A stretch of 64,000 nt of DNA from Silvanigrella paludirubra (GTDB lineage Bacteria > Bdellovibrionota_B > Oligoflexia > Silvanigrellales > Silvanigrellaceae), in assembly GCF_009208775.1 (NCBI RefSeq), contig NZ_WFLM01000001.1:909325-973324 (forward strand). The letters run 5' to 3'. This document shows positions 45,705 to 55,744 of the stretch, piece by piece. The translations under genes and the position numbers were made by a program. The notes under the pieces are model-generated. The model saw only the letters and a list, made by a program, of their open reading frames with translations. It did not search any database and was not told the origin of the DNA. The stretch's first letter is position 1. Every line of letters begins with the position of its first letter.

Positions 45705-47105
45705 ATGCAAAAAACATTTTCTAATTACTCTCCCTCAACTGGTAAAAAAATCTGTGATGTTGAAATAACTCAAAATTACGAGATTGAAAGTGCAATTCAA
45801 AAAGCTAAAATAGGTTTTAAAATATGGAAAAATAGAAGCGGTTTTGAACGCGCTAAAATACTTTCAAAAGCAGCACAAATTATTCGAAGCCGTTACCATG
45901 AACTTGCTCAACTTGAAGTGATTGATACAGGAAAACCAATAAAAGAAGCTCTTGAAACTGATATTCCAAGTTCTGCCGATGTTCTTGAATATTATGCAGG
46001 AGTAGCACCTACCATTCGAGGCGATTATATCCAATTAGAAAAATCTTTTGCCTATACACGCAGAGAACCCATTGGAATTTGTGCAGGTATTGGGGCTTGG
46101 AATTATCCATTTCAAATTGCCTGCTGGAAATCAGCTCCCGCATTAGCAAGTGGAAATGTGATGCTTTTTAAACCCTCTGAACTCACCCCAATGTCTGCAA
46201 GTCGTCTAGCTGAAATCTATCTTGAAGCAGGAATTCCTGAAGGAGTTTTTCAAGTTATTCAAGGTGGAAAAGAAGTTGGTGAGTATTTATCTTTGCATCC
46301 AGAAATAAATAAAATTTCTTTGACAGGGTCTTATGCAACTGGAAAAAAGATTATGGAAAATGCTGCTCACAATTTAAAACAAGTGAGTTTAGAGCTTGGA
46401 GGTAAATCTCCTCTTATTATTTTTGATGACTATGATATTGAAAAAGCTGCAGATATCGCTATCCTTGCTAATTTTTATACACAAGGTGAAGTTTGTAGCA
46501 ACGGAACAAGGGTTTTTGTTCATCATAAAATTAAAAATAAATTTATAGAATGTTTACTTAATAAAGTCTCTAAAATAAAAATAGGAGACCCCTTTGATCA
46601 TAGCACACAAATGGGCTCTCTCATAAGCAGAGATCATCTTCATAAAGTAATGTCTTACATTGAAAAAGGAATTCAAGAAGGCGCTAAACTTATTTATGGT
46701 GGAAAACAACCTGAATGGAGCCCAAGCGAAAGTCATTTCTCTAATGGAAACTTTATTCAACCAACTATTTTTACAGATTGTCATGATGAAATGACAATTG
46801 TTAAAGAAGAAATTTTTGGTCCTGTTATGTCTATTTTAGATTTTAAAGATGAGAGAGAAGTAATTGAAAGAGCAAATCACACTAAATATGGATTAGGAGC
46901 AGGAGTAATTACAAACGATTTAACAAGAGCACACCGAATTATTGAAAATCTTCAAGCGGGAATGTGTTGGATTAATAATTATAATATTAGCCCTGTAGAA
47001 ATTCCATTTGGTGGCTTTAAAGCTTCTGGTTTTGGAAAAGAAAATGGTTTAGCTGCAATTGAAAATTACACTCAATTGAAAACGGTTTATGTTCAAATGG
47101 AATAA
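45705..47105 (+). CDS. betB: Betaine-aldehyde dehydrogenase
   Basis: 466 residues, normal BetB length. Oxidises betaine aldehyde to glycine betaine, an osmoprotectant. Motifs intact: WNYPFQ near 132, KPSE near 156, LELGGKSP with general base Glu 230, ANFYTQGEVCSNGTRVFV with nucleophile Cys 264 (the sequence follows BetB). The leader (45487-45704) has no clear operator. No betA or choline transporter is beside it. GAAAGG near the ribosome site pairs with CCTTTC at 45648, only a 6-base match. Confidence 0.9.
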   Translation: MQKTFSNYSPSTGKKICDVEITQNYEIESAIQKAKIGFKIWKNRSGFERAKILSKAAQIIRSRYHELAQLEVIDTGKPIKEALETDIPSSADVLEYYAGVAPTIRGDYIQLEKSFAYTRREPIGICAGIGAWNYPFQIACWKSAPALASGNVMLFKPSELTPMSASRLAEIYLEAGIPEGVFQVIQGGKEVGEYLSLHPEINKISLTGSYATGKKIMENAAHNLKQVSLELGGKSPLIIFDDYDIEKAADIAILANFYTQGEVCSNGTRVFVHHKIKNKFIECLLNKVSKIKIGDPFDHSTQMGSLISRDHLHKVMSYIEKGIQEGAKLIYGGKQPEWSPSESHFSNGNFIQPTIFTDCHDEMTIVKEEIFGPVMSILDFKDEREVIERANHTKYGLGAGVITNDLTRAHRIIENLQAGMCWINNYNISPVEIPFGGFKASGFGKENGLAAIENYTQLKTVYVQME

Positions 47106-47108
47106 AAT

Positions 47109-48770
47109 TTATTTTAAAATCTTTTTTCTTATTTTAACTAATAATCTTTTTAAATTTACAGGCCCAAAGTAATAAACTAATATATAGCTTATTAAAATAA
47201 ATATAAAACCACCAACACTTAAAATCAAAAGATTCGTTACAAAATTTAATTTTACAGAAAATATATTACTAAATTTTTCCCATAAATTTTTTGATAAAAA
47301 TATTCCAAAAATTCCAAATAAATAAGCAAAAAAGGCAAATAAAAATATTTTTAGTTGGAATTTTTTACCACCTTCTAAATAGGGATTATCACCAAAATAT
47401 TTCTTTTGATAAATCTTTTTTAAAAAGAAGTAGTTCATAAAAAAATCAATTGCGGTTGCAGTACTAAATGAAAGACCCAATCCAATAATCCCAAACTTAG
47501 GTGCTAAAATAGAACTTAATGAAGCATTTATAATTAAATAAACAAAAGCATTATATACAATTTGTTTTGTTGAATTAATTGCATAAAAAGCATTTAACAC
47601 AACTTTTGAACCAGCACTAAAAATAATTCCTATGGAATAAGCACATACAGCAATTGAGTTTTGTATTGTATCATGCATTGCTACTTTACCATGCTGAAAT
47701 AAAACAGCATAAAAAGGAACAATAAATAAAGCAAAACAAGCTGTCGTTAATGCAGCTAACCAGAGTGAAGTATCCATACTCTCTGTTAGCAAACTTGAAA
47801 ACTTTTTATTTTGACCATCATGAATTGCTTTTGTTAAAACAGGATGAGCAGCAAATCCCGTTGCAACGCCAAATAAACCAATAGGAACTTGAATGATCAT
47901 CATTGCTGTTACTATATAACTTAACACGCCAGCTCCGATTTGTATGGCGTAAAATGTATTTATCATTAATGCTATAATTAAAGCACCCTGAGCAATTGTC
48001 CTTGGAATCATTAATATTAAAACTTCATGCAAAGGCTTATATTTAAACCAATCTTTTAAATTAAAATTAGGAAAACCAATGTAGCCTAATTTATATAATG
48101 GAATAAATTGATAAATCATTTGAAATAAAACACCCAGCATAGCTCCTATTGCAACACCATAAATAGGATTGATTCCATACATAATAAAAATGGGAGAGCA
48201 TAACGCGCACCCAATAATTCCAACATTTAAAAATGCAGAGCCATTCATAGCCCGAAAAGTCTGCCCTAAAATAGATAAAATTGCCATAGCCACAGCATTT
48301 AACATGGTAAATGGTAAATAAAATGCAAGTATTTTAAATAAAAAAGAAGCGAGTTCTAAACCACCCGAATTTTTAAATTCATCACTCATAAATAAATTCA
48401 TAAATGGTTTAGAAAAAATAGCACCTAAAATAGCTAATGAAAAAGTAACAAAACAAAAAAATCCAAGAACAATTTTAATTAATTTTAATTCTGCTTCTTT
48501 TCCTTTTGCTTTTTCATCTATTAATACTTTTACAAATGCTGCAGAAAGAGCGCCATCAGCAAGGAGATCTCTTAATCCATTTGGAAAACGAAATGCTGTA
48601 TTAAAAGCATCTAGTGATACACCAATACCAAAAGTGGCATTCACAACCGCTGTTCTAACAACACCAGAAGCCCTAGAAAATAGAACACCTAACATAGCTC
48701 CAAAGCTTGCTTTCCCTAATTTTTCTGAATCACTTATCAAAGATGTGTCTTGTCTATTTTTATCACCCAT
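47109..48770 (-). CDS. murJ: Lipid II flippase MurJ
   Basis: 553 residues with about 14 membrane helices. Moves lipid-linked peptidoglycan precursors across the inner membrane. Landmarks: GVLFSRASGVVRTAVVNATFG near 30-50 (helix 1), NTAFRFPNGLRDLLADGALSAAFV near 60-82, and SLDAF. Convergent with betB, separated by 3 bases; divergent from alaS. Confidence 0.93.
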   Translation of the reverse strand: MGDKNRQDTSLISDSEKLGKASFGAMLGVLFSRASGVVRTAVVNATFGIGVSLDAFNTAFRFPNGLRDLLADGALSAAFVKVLIDEKAKGKEAELKLIKIVLGFFCFVTFSLAILGAIFSKPFMNLFMSDEFKNSGGLELASFLFKILAFYLPFTMLNAVAMAILSILGQTFRAMNGSAFLNVGIIGCALCSPIFIMYGINPIYGVAIGAMLGVLFQMIYQFIPLYKLGYIGFPNFNLKDWFKYKPLHEVLILMIPRTIAQGALIIALMINTFYAIQIGAGVLSYIVTAMMIIQVPIGLFGVATGFAAHPVLTKAIHDGQNKKFSSLLTESMDTSLWLAALTTACFALFIVPFYAVLFQHGKVAMHDTIQNSIAVCAYSIGIIFSAGSKVVLNAFYAINSTKQIVYNAFVYLIINASLSSILAPKFGIIGLGLSFSTATAIDFFMNYFFLKKIYQKKYFGDNPYLEGGKKFQLKIFLFAFFAYLFGIFGIFLSKNLWEKFSNIFSVKLNFVTNLLILSVGGFIFILISYILVYYFGPVNLKRLLVKIRKKILK

Positions 48771-48913
48771 ATATTCGTATTTCCTTAAACTTGCTTATTG
48801 CTATCAAACAAAGGGCATTCTATATGTTATCTAAGCTCGGTAACTCCGTACGCTATGATATTACATTATCCGTAACTAATTTTTTGCAAACGTGGTAGGC
48901 ATCTGGAGATTTT

Positions 48914-51664
48914 ATGAAGACAAACGACATCCGCCGAAAATTTATTCAATTCTTTGAATCGAAACAACATACCTATGTTCCCAGTGCCTCCACAATTCCC
49001 ATTGGTGATCAAACCATTCTTTTTACAATTGCTGGAATGACTCAATTTAAATCCTGCTTAACAGGTGAAGAAGTTCGTCCCTATAAAAGAGCAACGAATG
49101 CGCAAAAATGCATTCGTGTTGGTGACCTTGATGATGTTGGCAAAGATGGTCGCCACTGTACCATGTTTGAAATGTTAGGATCATGGAGTTTTGGAGATTA
49201 TTATAAAAAAGAAGCCATTCAATGGGCGTATGAATTTTCAAAAGACGAACTTAAATTAGATATGTCCCGTTTTTGGGCGACCGTCCATCATTCCGATGAT
49301 GAGGCCTTTGCGATTTGGCGCACCATGGGCGTTCCTGAAAATAGAATAGTTCGACTTGGTGATAAAGATAATTTTTGGGCTATGGGTCCAACTGGTCCTT
49401 GCGGACCTTGTTCTGAACTTTATTTAGATCAAGGAGAGCATGTAGGACAATGTTATGAAAAAGGTCTAAAATGTTCTGGTCCTGGTTGCGATTGTGACCG
49501 TTATCTTGAATTTTGGAACCTTGTTTTTATGCAATATAATCGCCAAGAAGATGGTACTTTACTTGATCTACCAATGAAAAGTGTAGATACAGGCTGCGGT
49601 CTTGAAAGATTAACCGCCTTGATACAAGGGAAAACCTCTAACTTTGATATAGATTTATTTACAAAAATAAAAGAAAAAATAATTCATACTGCCGGTATAA
49701 AATCGCCAGTGAATGACATTTCTTCTCAATTAAAAGTAAGTTGTAACGTTATAGCAGATCACATTCGTTTACTTACTTTTACATTAGGAGATGGTGCTAA
49801 TTTTTCTAATGAAGGGCGTGGTTATGTATTACGGAGAGTGTTACGTCGTGCCGTTCGTCATGTAGGCAAACTTGCTCCAAACTGGCCAAAAGATAAATCT
49901 TTTTTAGAGAATATTGTTGCTACTGTTATTGATGAAATGGGTGAATTTTATCCAGAAATTATTCAAAATAAGGCTCGCATTGAAGACGCTATTCGCAATG
50001 AAGAGCTTCGCTTTAATAGTACTCTTGAAAGTGGTCTTACTAAATTTCAGCATTTTATTGAAGAAGCAAAATTAAAAAATAAAAAAATTCTTTCTGGAGA
50101 AAATGTATTTATTTTGCATGATAGTTTCGGATTTCCTTCCGATTTAACTCAAATTTTATGTGAAGAATTAGGATTTAAAGCTGATTTAGAAGGCTTTAAA
50201 AAACACATGCAAGAGCAAAAAGAAAGAAGCCGTGCAGAAGCAAAATTTTATAAATTTGATCAAGATGATTCCACTTGGATTGAGTTTCATCCTGCAAATC
50301 CTTTATCCGATAAAAAATTTGCTGGCTACAACCTTGTCTTTAACAATACATTTAAAGACAATCATGAAATTATTGAATCCCCTATTCCTTTTCAAAATAT
50401 TAAAAAAGTACGCCAATTAAAAAATAAAATGTTTGAAATTGTTATTGCGGAAACTCCTTTTTATCCAGAAGGTGGTGGACAGGTTTCAGACACAGGTTGG
50501 TTTATTACATTAAATAATAGTGGAAAAAATGAATTTGAAGTTGTTGATGTCCGTAAATCTTTAAATAATATTGTCCATTTATTAAAGCATGTTGAATTTA
50601 GTGCAGAAGAAGCAAAACCATTAGATCAAAAAGAGCTTTCAAATTTATTTGGACACAATTCTAAAGTAACAGCAATTGTTGATTTTACTTTACGCCAAGC
50701 AACAATGCGAAACCATACGGCAACTCACTTAGCACATAAAGCTTTACAAGTAGTTTTAGGAGAGAATGTTCGCCAAGCAGGATCTTTAGTAAATCCTCAT
50801 GTTTTACGTTTTGATTTTTCACATAATAAAGCTATGACTCAAGATGAAATTGATGAAGTAGAAAAAATAGTAAATTATCAAATATTAAAAAATGTCCTTG
50901 TTGAAACCCATGAATCCGTTCCTTTAACAAAAGCAAAAGAAATGGGTGCAATAGCTATGTTTGATGAAAAATATGATGATCATGTTCGCATGCTTAACGT
51001 ACCAGGTTTTTCCTTAGAGTTGTGCGGAGGAACTCATGTTTCAGCAACAGGCAATATTGGTTTATTTAAAATCATTTCTGAAGGAAGTGTAACAAGTGGT
51101 GTTCGAAGAATTGAAGCCGTTACAGGAAATAATGCTTTTGAATATTTAAAAAAATTAAAAGATCAATTGGCTACAGCTTCGGAAATGCTAAAATGCTCCG
51201 ATAATGAAATTGCCCATAAAATTCAATTATTAAAAGATCACGCAAAAGAACAAGATAAGCATATTTCAACACTACAAAGTCGTTTAGTGAATACACAAAT
51301 ATCAGGTCTTATGTCGAACGCAAAAGATATTGGAAATGATCTTAAATTAATTTTAGTAATTCTTGATGCAACTGACGTTAAAGAAATGGAACTTCTTTGT
51401 GATAGGCTTAAAGAAAAAAATAATACGATTGCGATAATTGCTTCGAACTCAGAAGGAAGAGCTCATATTATGGTTGCGATTAATCCAAATATCTTAAAAC
51501 AATTTAAAAAATTATCTGCTGGTAGTATTGTAAAGCAATTGTCTGAATTAGTTGATGGAAAAGGTGGCGGACGCCCCGATTTTGCAAGAGGTGGTGGCAC
51601 AAGTATAGACAAATTAGCAGGCGCTTTGTCTAAAGCTGAAAATATTATTCATACTATGATCTAA
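48914..51664 (+). CDS. alaS: Alanyl-tRNA synthetase
   Basis: 916 residues, a little longer than E. coli (876). Class II aminoacylation core (MTQFKSCLTGEE, RRVLRRAVRHVGKL), the editing domain with HTATHLAHKAL and CGGTHV, and the C-Ala domain ending GGGRPDFARGGG. A Cys-rich insert CYEKGLKCSGPGCDCDRYLEF near 175-200 is the usual zinc-type site of many AlaRS. Divergent from murJ. Confidence 0.96.
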   Translation: MKTNDIRRKFIQFFESKQHTYVPSASTIPIGDQTILFTIAGMTQFKSCLTGEEVRPYKRATNAQKCIRVGDLDDVGKDGRHCTMFEMLGSWSFGDYYKKEAIQWAYEFSKDELKLDMSRFWATVHHSDDEAFAIWRTMGVPENRIVRLGDKDNFWAMGPTGPCGPCSELYLDQGEHVGQCYEKGLKCSGPGCDCDRYLEFWNLVFMQYNRQEDGTLLDLPMKSVDTGCGLERLTALIQGKTSNFDIDLFTKIKEKIIHTAGIKSPVNDISSQLKVSCNVIADHIRLLTFTLGDGANFSNEGRGYVLRRVLRRAVRHVGKLAPNWPKDKSFLENIVATVIDEMGEFYPEIIQNKARIEDAIRNEELRFNSTLESGLTKFQHFIEEAKLKNKKILSGENVFILHDSFGFPSDLTQILCEELGFKADLEGFKKHMQEQKERSRAEAKFYKFDQDDSTWIEFHPANPLSDKKFAGYNLVFNNTFKDNHEIIESPIPFQNIKKVRQLKNKMFEIVIAETPFYPEGGGQVSDTGWFITLNNSGKNEFEVVDVRKSLNNIVHLLKHVEFSAEEAKPLDQKELSNLFGHNSKVTAIVDFTLRQATMRNHTATHLAHKALQVVLGENVRQAGSLVNPHVLRFDFSHNKAMTQDEIDEVEKIVNYQILKNVLVETHESVPLTKAKEMGAIAMFDEKYDDHVRMLNVPGFSLELCGGTHVSATGNIGLFKIISEGSVTSGVRRIEAVTGNNAFEYLKKLKDQLATASEMLKCSDNEIAHKIQLLKDHAKEQDKHISTLQSRLVNTQISGLMSNAKDIGNDLKLILVILDATDVKEMELLCDRLKEKNNTIAIIASNSEGRAHIMVAINPNILKQFKKLSAGSIVKQLSELVDGKGGGRPDFARGGGTSIDKLAGALSKAENIIHTMI

Positions 51665-51692
51665 AAATTTGTTTAATTAAATAATACAAAAT

Positions 51693-51750
51693 ATTTAAAT
51701 GAAATTAGAAAAAGCATTTCTTATAATCTTTTAACTAATTGCATTTAAAT
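51693..51750. terminator. Long imperfect inverted repeat between alaS and the convergent binding-protein gene
   Basis: ATTTAAATG-A-AATTAG (51693-51708) pairs with CTAATT-G-CATTTAAAT (51735-51750), 15 pairs with one mismatch, loop of 26 bases. It may terminate both transcripts, and contains the stop codon of the minus-strand gene. The following T runs are short. Confidence 0.5.
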
Positions 51751-52502
51751 TTTAAATAATAATCTTGCATTTTATTTATTGTATTCTTTTTGTTTTTTAA
51801 AAACTCATTAAATAATTTAATAAATTTTGGGTACTTTGATGTTGAAATATAATAATAGCCACTGTTATTAGGTAATTTATTACTAAATAAAACTAGATTG
51901 CTCTTTTTTAATTTTTGAGTTTTACATATCATAACAAATTTACTTAAATATACAGCATCTAATCTTTTTCTTAAAAGCTTTTCTAAAAGCGAGTTTACAT
52001 TAAATGACTCCTCAACAATAATGTTTCCACTATTTATTTTTTCTTCATATCCTATTGGAGAAAAACCAGCTAAAATTCCAATTGATTTTAAATTATTAAT
52101 ATTTAGATTTTTATTTTCATTTAATACAAATGCACCATCTGTATATTCTAAAATTGGGTCACTGTAAAAAATTTTTTTTTGAGCTTCAACTTTTTGTTCT
52201 TTGTTCCACAATGGGTTATCAGGAAACTTAGCGTCAAGATTAGAATTTTTTAATAAAAATTCAATATATAACCTTTTAACAGGTCTAGGATTAAAAATAA
52301 TTTCATATTCATTTTGAGATTTATTAAACAATCGAAATATATCAGCAGATAATCCTTCGTAGTCTTTTAGTTGATTGTCTTCAAAATCAAATGTGCCATA
52401 TATAGGATAATAGTTAATATCTTCAACACCTAATTGAATGGTTTGTAAACTATAAGACTTTATATGAAAAAAAAATAATATAAGTAAAATAATTCTAATC
52501 AT
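51735..52502 (-). CDS. Periplasmic amino-acid-type binding protein (SBP_bac_3-like)
   Basis: 255 residues; signal peptide about 1-18. Family order: LKDYEGLSADIFRLFNK, FNPRPVKRLYIEFL, FYSDPILEYTDGAFVLN, SIGILAGFSPIGYEE, LLRKRLDAVYLSKFV. Two-lobed solute binder without any transporter genes, similar in type to the gene at 44731. Two such orphan genes in a single window suggest a family expansion. Confidence 0.7.
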   Translation of the reverse strand: MIRIILLILFFFHIKSYSLQTIQLGVEDINYYPIYGTFDFEDNQLKDYEGLSADIFRLFNKSQNEYEIIFNPRPVKRLYIEFLLKNSNLDAKFPDNPLWNKEQKVEAQKKIFYSDPILEYTDGAFVLNENKNLNINNLKSIGILAGFSPIGYEEKINSGNIIVEESFNVNSLLEKLLRKRLDAVYLSKFVMICKTQKLKKSNLVLFSNKLPNNSGYYYISTSKYPKFIKLFNEFLKNKKNTINKMQDYYLKFKCN

Positions 52503-52624
52503 TATAAGCCTCCCTTATTATTTTACACAAATAAAACAAATTCAATATATATTATAAATAATCATTCATTCTGTGCAATATAGAACTTAAAATTTTATTT
52601 GTAATAAATTAAATATATAAAAAC

Positions 52625-53233
52625 TTATTTTTTTGGACTGCGATACATAGCATAATGTTCTGTATTAGATTTAGGCAATAAAGTAACGTTTTTTAATTCG
52701 AATCCATGCTTCTCATAAAAAGCAATATTATTGGGATTATGAGTTTCAAGATAACAATATTCATTTCTTTGATCTATAAAATCAAGAATTGGTTTCAACA
52801 TTTTTGTACCATAACTTTTTCCTTGATATTCTTTATGTACTCCAATAGAAAATAAATACCAATGGTCATGAATTGCAATTTCATTTCTCACTTTTAATGC
52901 ATGATTTTCATATGTATTCATTCTAAAAATTGTTTTAATAGGAATAGAAAGCCCACCTGACAAAATAAAATCCCAAATAGAAATATTTTTTTTAGTTGGC
53001 GGCATCCATACACTAACACCTTCCATACTTTTACTTGTTGATAAAGCATGTCCAAAATACAGTCCAGACTTCACAACTTGCTTATGAATTTGAAAGGCAA
53101 TTTCAGGGTGATATTCATTTGAATTTAAAATATATCGCAAACAAGGATCGTGTTCAAAAGCAGAGGTAAGTGTATTTGTAGCTATTTCAATGTCAGACTT
53201 AGATAACAAATTTAATAATTTAATTTCTTTCAT
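52625..53233 (-). CDS. GNAT-family N-acetyltransferase
   Basis: 202 residues. The acetyl-CoA site is SIGVHKEYQGKSYGTKML near 132-150, followed by YLETHNPNNIAFYEKHGFE near 168-186, the standard GNAT motifs A and B. Substrate unknown. Gene stands alone, with 120 bases on either side before other genes. Confidence 0.85.
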   Translation of the reverse strand: MKEIKLLNLLSKSDIEIATNTLTSAFEHDPCLRYILNSNEYHPEIAFQIHKQVVKSGLYFGHALSTSKSMEGVSVWMPPTKKNISIWDFILSGGLSIPIKTIFRMNTYENHALKVRNEIAIHDHWYLFSIGVHKEYQGKSYGTKMLKPILDFIDQRNEYCYLETHNPNNIAFYEKHGFELKNVTLLPKSNTEHYAMYRSPKK

Positions 53234-54127
53234 AGAAACCAGTTTAATTCCTTAATTTAAAAAACTCATCTTTGAAAATTATCTCGGTTTTTAATTTGAA
53301 ATAATTAAATTAATTTCTAATATGGATTGACATTATATAGAACTTCAAAGCTAAATTTATAAGCAAAAAATTACCAGATGAATAAGCTTTACATTGCATT
53401 CTTAGCATTTCACACTCTCACCATTTTATTTATGCGATACGATTGGTCACTAACTGCTCTTTCTGTTGATTCTAGCATGGAACATTAAAAAATTAAGCAT
53501 TTCTATTATTATGACCCAAAAGATTTCGATTGATTATTATATTGCAAAATTCAAAAAAGTTGTTAAATTATATCTTATAGTTAAGACAAATGACTATTTT
53601 GTTATAATTGGCCATAATCTTTTACAGTAAATAAAAAAGCTCTAAATGACTCTGGAATAAAATTGCGGGATTCAATAACATTTAATGACTTGTATTTGGA
53701 CAAAAAAGCTTTAAAAGAATAAGTCTAATTTTAATTTAGTTTAAAGTTTTATAATTTAGATAAATTAATTTATAAGTACAATCAAAAAATTATGAAATTC
53801 ATATTTTTTTTAAAAAGATAAAATTTTTTTATAATATAATAAAAAAACATTTTTTATAGATAATTTTATTGTGTTTATAACAACCCATAATCTAATAGTG
53901 TAATTTTTTTGAGCAAAATGAAAATTCTTTGAATTGATTAGCCCCAAAAAAAAGCACATAATATTTTAAGGCATAAAAGGATAAGTTTAATTAATTTGAC
54001 TAACCAGCAATAAAGAAATAAATGGAGATGGTAAATAAATATTCGGATTTCTCAATGGGTAGCTTCTATTGCTGCTTTTAAGATTCCAATTCATAAAATT
54101 TTTTAACTTCGAAAGGTAATAAACACC
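53234..54127. other. Gene-poor 0.9 kb stretch with traces of a broken small gene
   Basis: I see no intact gene. ATG 53511 opens a 39-codon frame (MTQKISIDYYIAKFKKVVK, ending LLQ, stop at 53628). Just after it, in another frame, 53632-53722 reads as VNKKALNDSGIKLRDSITF and onward to ALKE. Together these look like one small coding region broken by a frameshift near 53625-53632. A 36-codon frame at 53378-53488 lacks a ribosome site. The rest is A/T-rich, and the permease start at 54128 has AAAGGT 10 bases ahead. Confidence 0.35.
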
Positions 54128-55744
54128 ATGAAACTTAAACGAAGTATTGGTTTATTTGGCATTATTTGTGCCAGTCTTGGTGGGATGGTTGGCTCAGGCT
54201 GGCTATTTGGTTCTTTATATGCTGCTCAAATGGCTGGACCTGCATCCATGATCTCATGGCTCATTGGCGGCGTAAGTATTATGTTTCTTGCTTTAACATT
54301 TGCTGAATTAAGTGCCATGTTCCCAATCTCAGGGGGGGTAGCAGCCTTTCCTATCTTTACACATGGTAAATTAGTTGGGTTTATTCTTACTTGGATTACT
54401 TGGATTACCTATGTTGTTTCTATCTCGCAAGAGGTTCAATCTACCATCTTATATATGGGGAATAAATTCCCCTCACTGATTCAAAAAGTAGATGGGGTAA
54501 ATGTTTTTACAACTTATGGTTATCTCATCTGTTTTGTCACAATGCTCATTTTAATTCTATTAAATAGTTTTGGAGCTAAATTTTTAGCTAATGCTAATAA
54601 TTTTATAAGTATGTGGAAACTTTTAGTCCCTTTTGCTGTTGTATTTTTATTCTTAATCACACGACACAATTTTGGAAATATGGGATTAACAACAGATTCC
54701 GCGCATGAGTTCGCTCCTTATGGTGTAAATGGAATCTTTTCTGCCGTAGCACTCGCTGGTGTCGTTTACTCATTTTGTGGATTTCAACACGCAGCTTTAT
54801 TAGCAGGCGAATCTAAACGCCCACAAAGAGACATTCCTCTTGCTCTTATTTTATCAATCTTAATTTGTATTGCTCTTTATTGCGGTCTTCAATACGCATT
54901 TATTACAGCTTTACCTGAAACTGCTTTAGCAAATGGATATCATAATTTATCTTTTGCTGGAGATGCAGGCCCTCTTGCTGGTTTAGCGGCAACACTTGGA
55001 ATTGTCTGGCTAGTTACTGTTTTATATGTTGATGCTATTATTTCACCACTTGGAACAGGTGTTTTATATGTTGCTTCGAGTGCTCGTATTGTTCAGACAA
55101 TGAGTCAATCTGGAAATTCCCCAAAGTTTTTTGCAAAAATAGCAAAATCGGGAATACCAATGAGAGCTATCTTTTTAAACCTAGCTGTTTCCATGTTGGC
55201 ATTTTTACCGTTTAGTGGCTGGAAAGCTATTGTTTCCTTTTTATCCTCAGCGCTCGTTTTCTCTTTTGCAGTTGGCCCAATTTGTTTGATAGCACTTAGA
55301 AAACAACAACCAGAAAGAAAAAGACCATTTAGTTTACCATTTTATAAAGTAGTTTCTTTTATCGCTTTCTTTGTTTGTAACCTAATGATCTACTGGTCTG
55401 GTTGGGATGTTGTTTGGAAACTTGGTGTTACTGTTATTACAGGTTTTGTTGTTTTTGTTATCTCTAATTACTTAAGCAGAAACACAATTGATCCTGAACA
55501 TGTTGCTACAAAACTAGATTACAAATGTTCTATTTGGCTTCTACCCTATATGGCTATTTTTTGTATCCTATCCTACTACAGTTCTTTTACAGGTGGACAA
55601 AAAGTAATACCAATTGGTTGGGACTTTTTAATTATTGCACTATTTAGTTTATTTATATTTTATTTAGCTTTGAAAATGTGTTTACCAAAAGAAGAGTCTG
55701 ATAAAAATACAGCTTCTTTACTTGCTAAAAAAGGAACAAATTAA
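54128..55744 (+). CDS. APC-superfamily amino-acid permease
   Basis: 538 residues, about 12 to 14 membrane helices. The first helix has GIICASLGGMVGSGWLFG, the glycine-rich substrate-binding break of APC transporters; FAELSAMFPISGGVAAFP follows near 57-75, then CGFQHAALLAGESKRPQRDIP near 215-235. It resembles the aspartate/proton symporter branch (YveA/YbeC); the substrate cannot be read. Its stop overlaps the stop of the convergent amidase gene by 4 bases. Confidence 0.88.
   Translation: MKLKRSIGLFGIICASLGGMVGSGWLFGSLYAAQMAGPASMISWLIGGVSIMFLALTFAELSAMFPISGGVAAFPIFTHGKLVGFILTWITWITYVVSISQEVQSTILYMGNKFPSLIQKVDGVNVFTTYGYLICFVTMLILILLNSFGAKFLANANNFISMWKLLVPFAVVFLFLITRHNFGNMGLTTDSAHEFAPYGVNGIFSAVALAGVVYSFCGFQHAALLAGESKRPQRDIPLALILSILICIALYCGLQYAFITALPETALANGYHNLSFAGDAGPLAGLAATLGIVWLVTVLYVDAIISPLGTGVLYVASSARIVQTMSQSGNSPKFFAKIAKSGIPMRAIFLNLAVSMLAFLPFSGWKAIVSFLSSALVFSFAVGPICLIALRKQQPERKRPFSLPFYKVVSFIAFFVCNLMIYWSGWDVVWKLGVTVITGFVVFVISNYLSRNTIDPEHVATKLDYKCSIWLLPYMAIFCILSYYSSFTGGQKVIPIGWDFLIIALFSLFIFYLALKMCLPKEESDKNTASLLAKKGTN

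Noticed and set aside
53378-53488. 36-codon hydrophobic frame (MNKLYIAFLAFHTLTILF)
   Set aside because: No ribosome site, no partner, no conserved motif; may be chance or debris.
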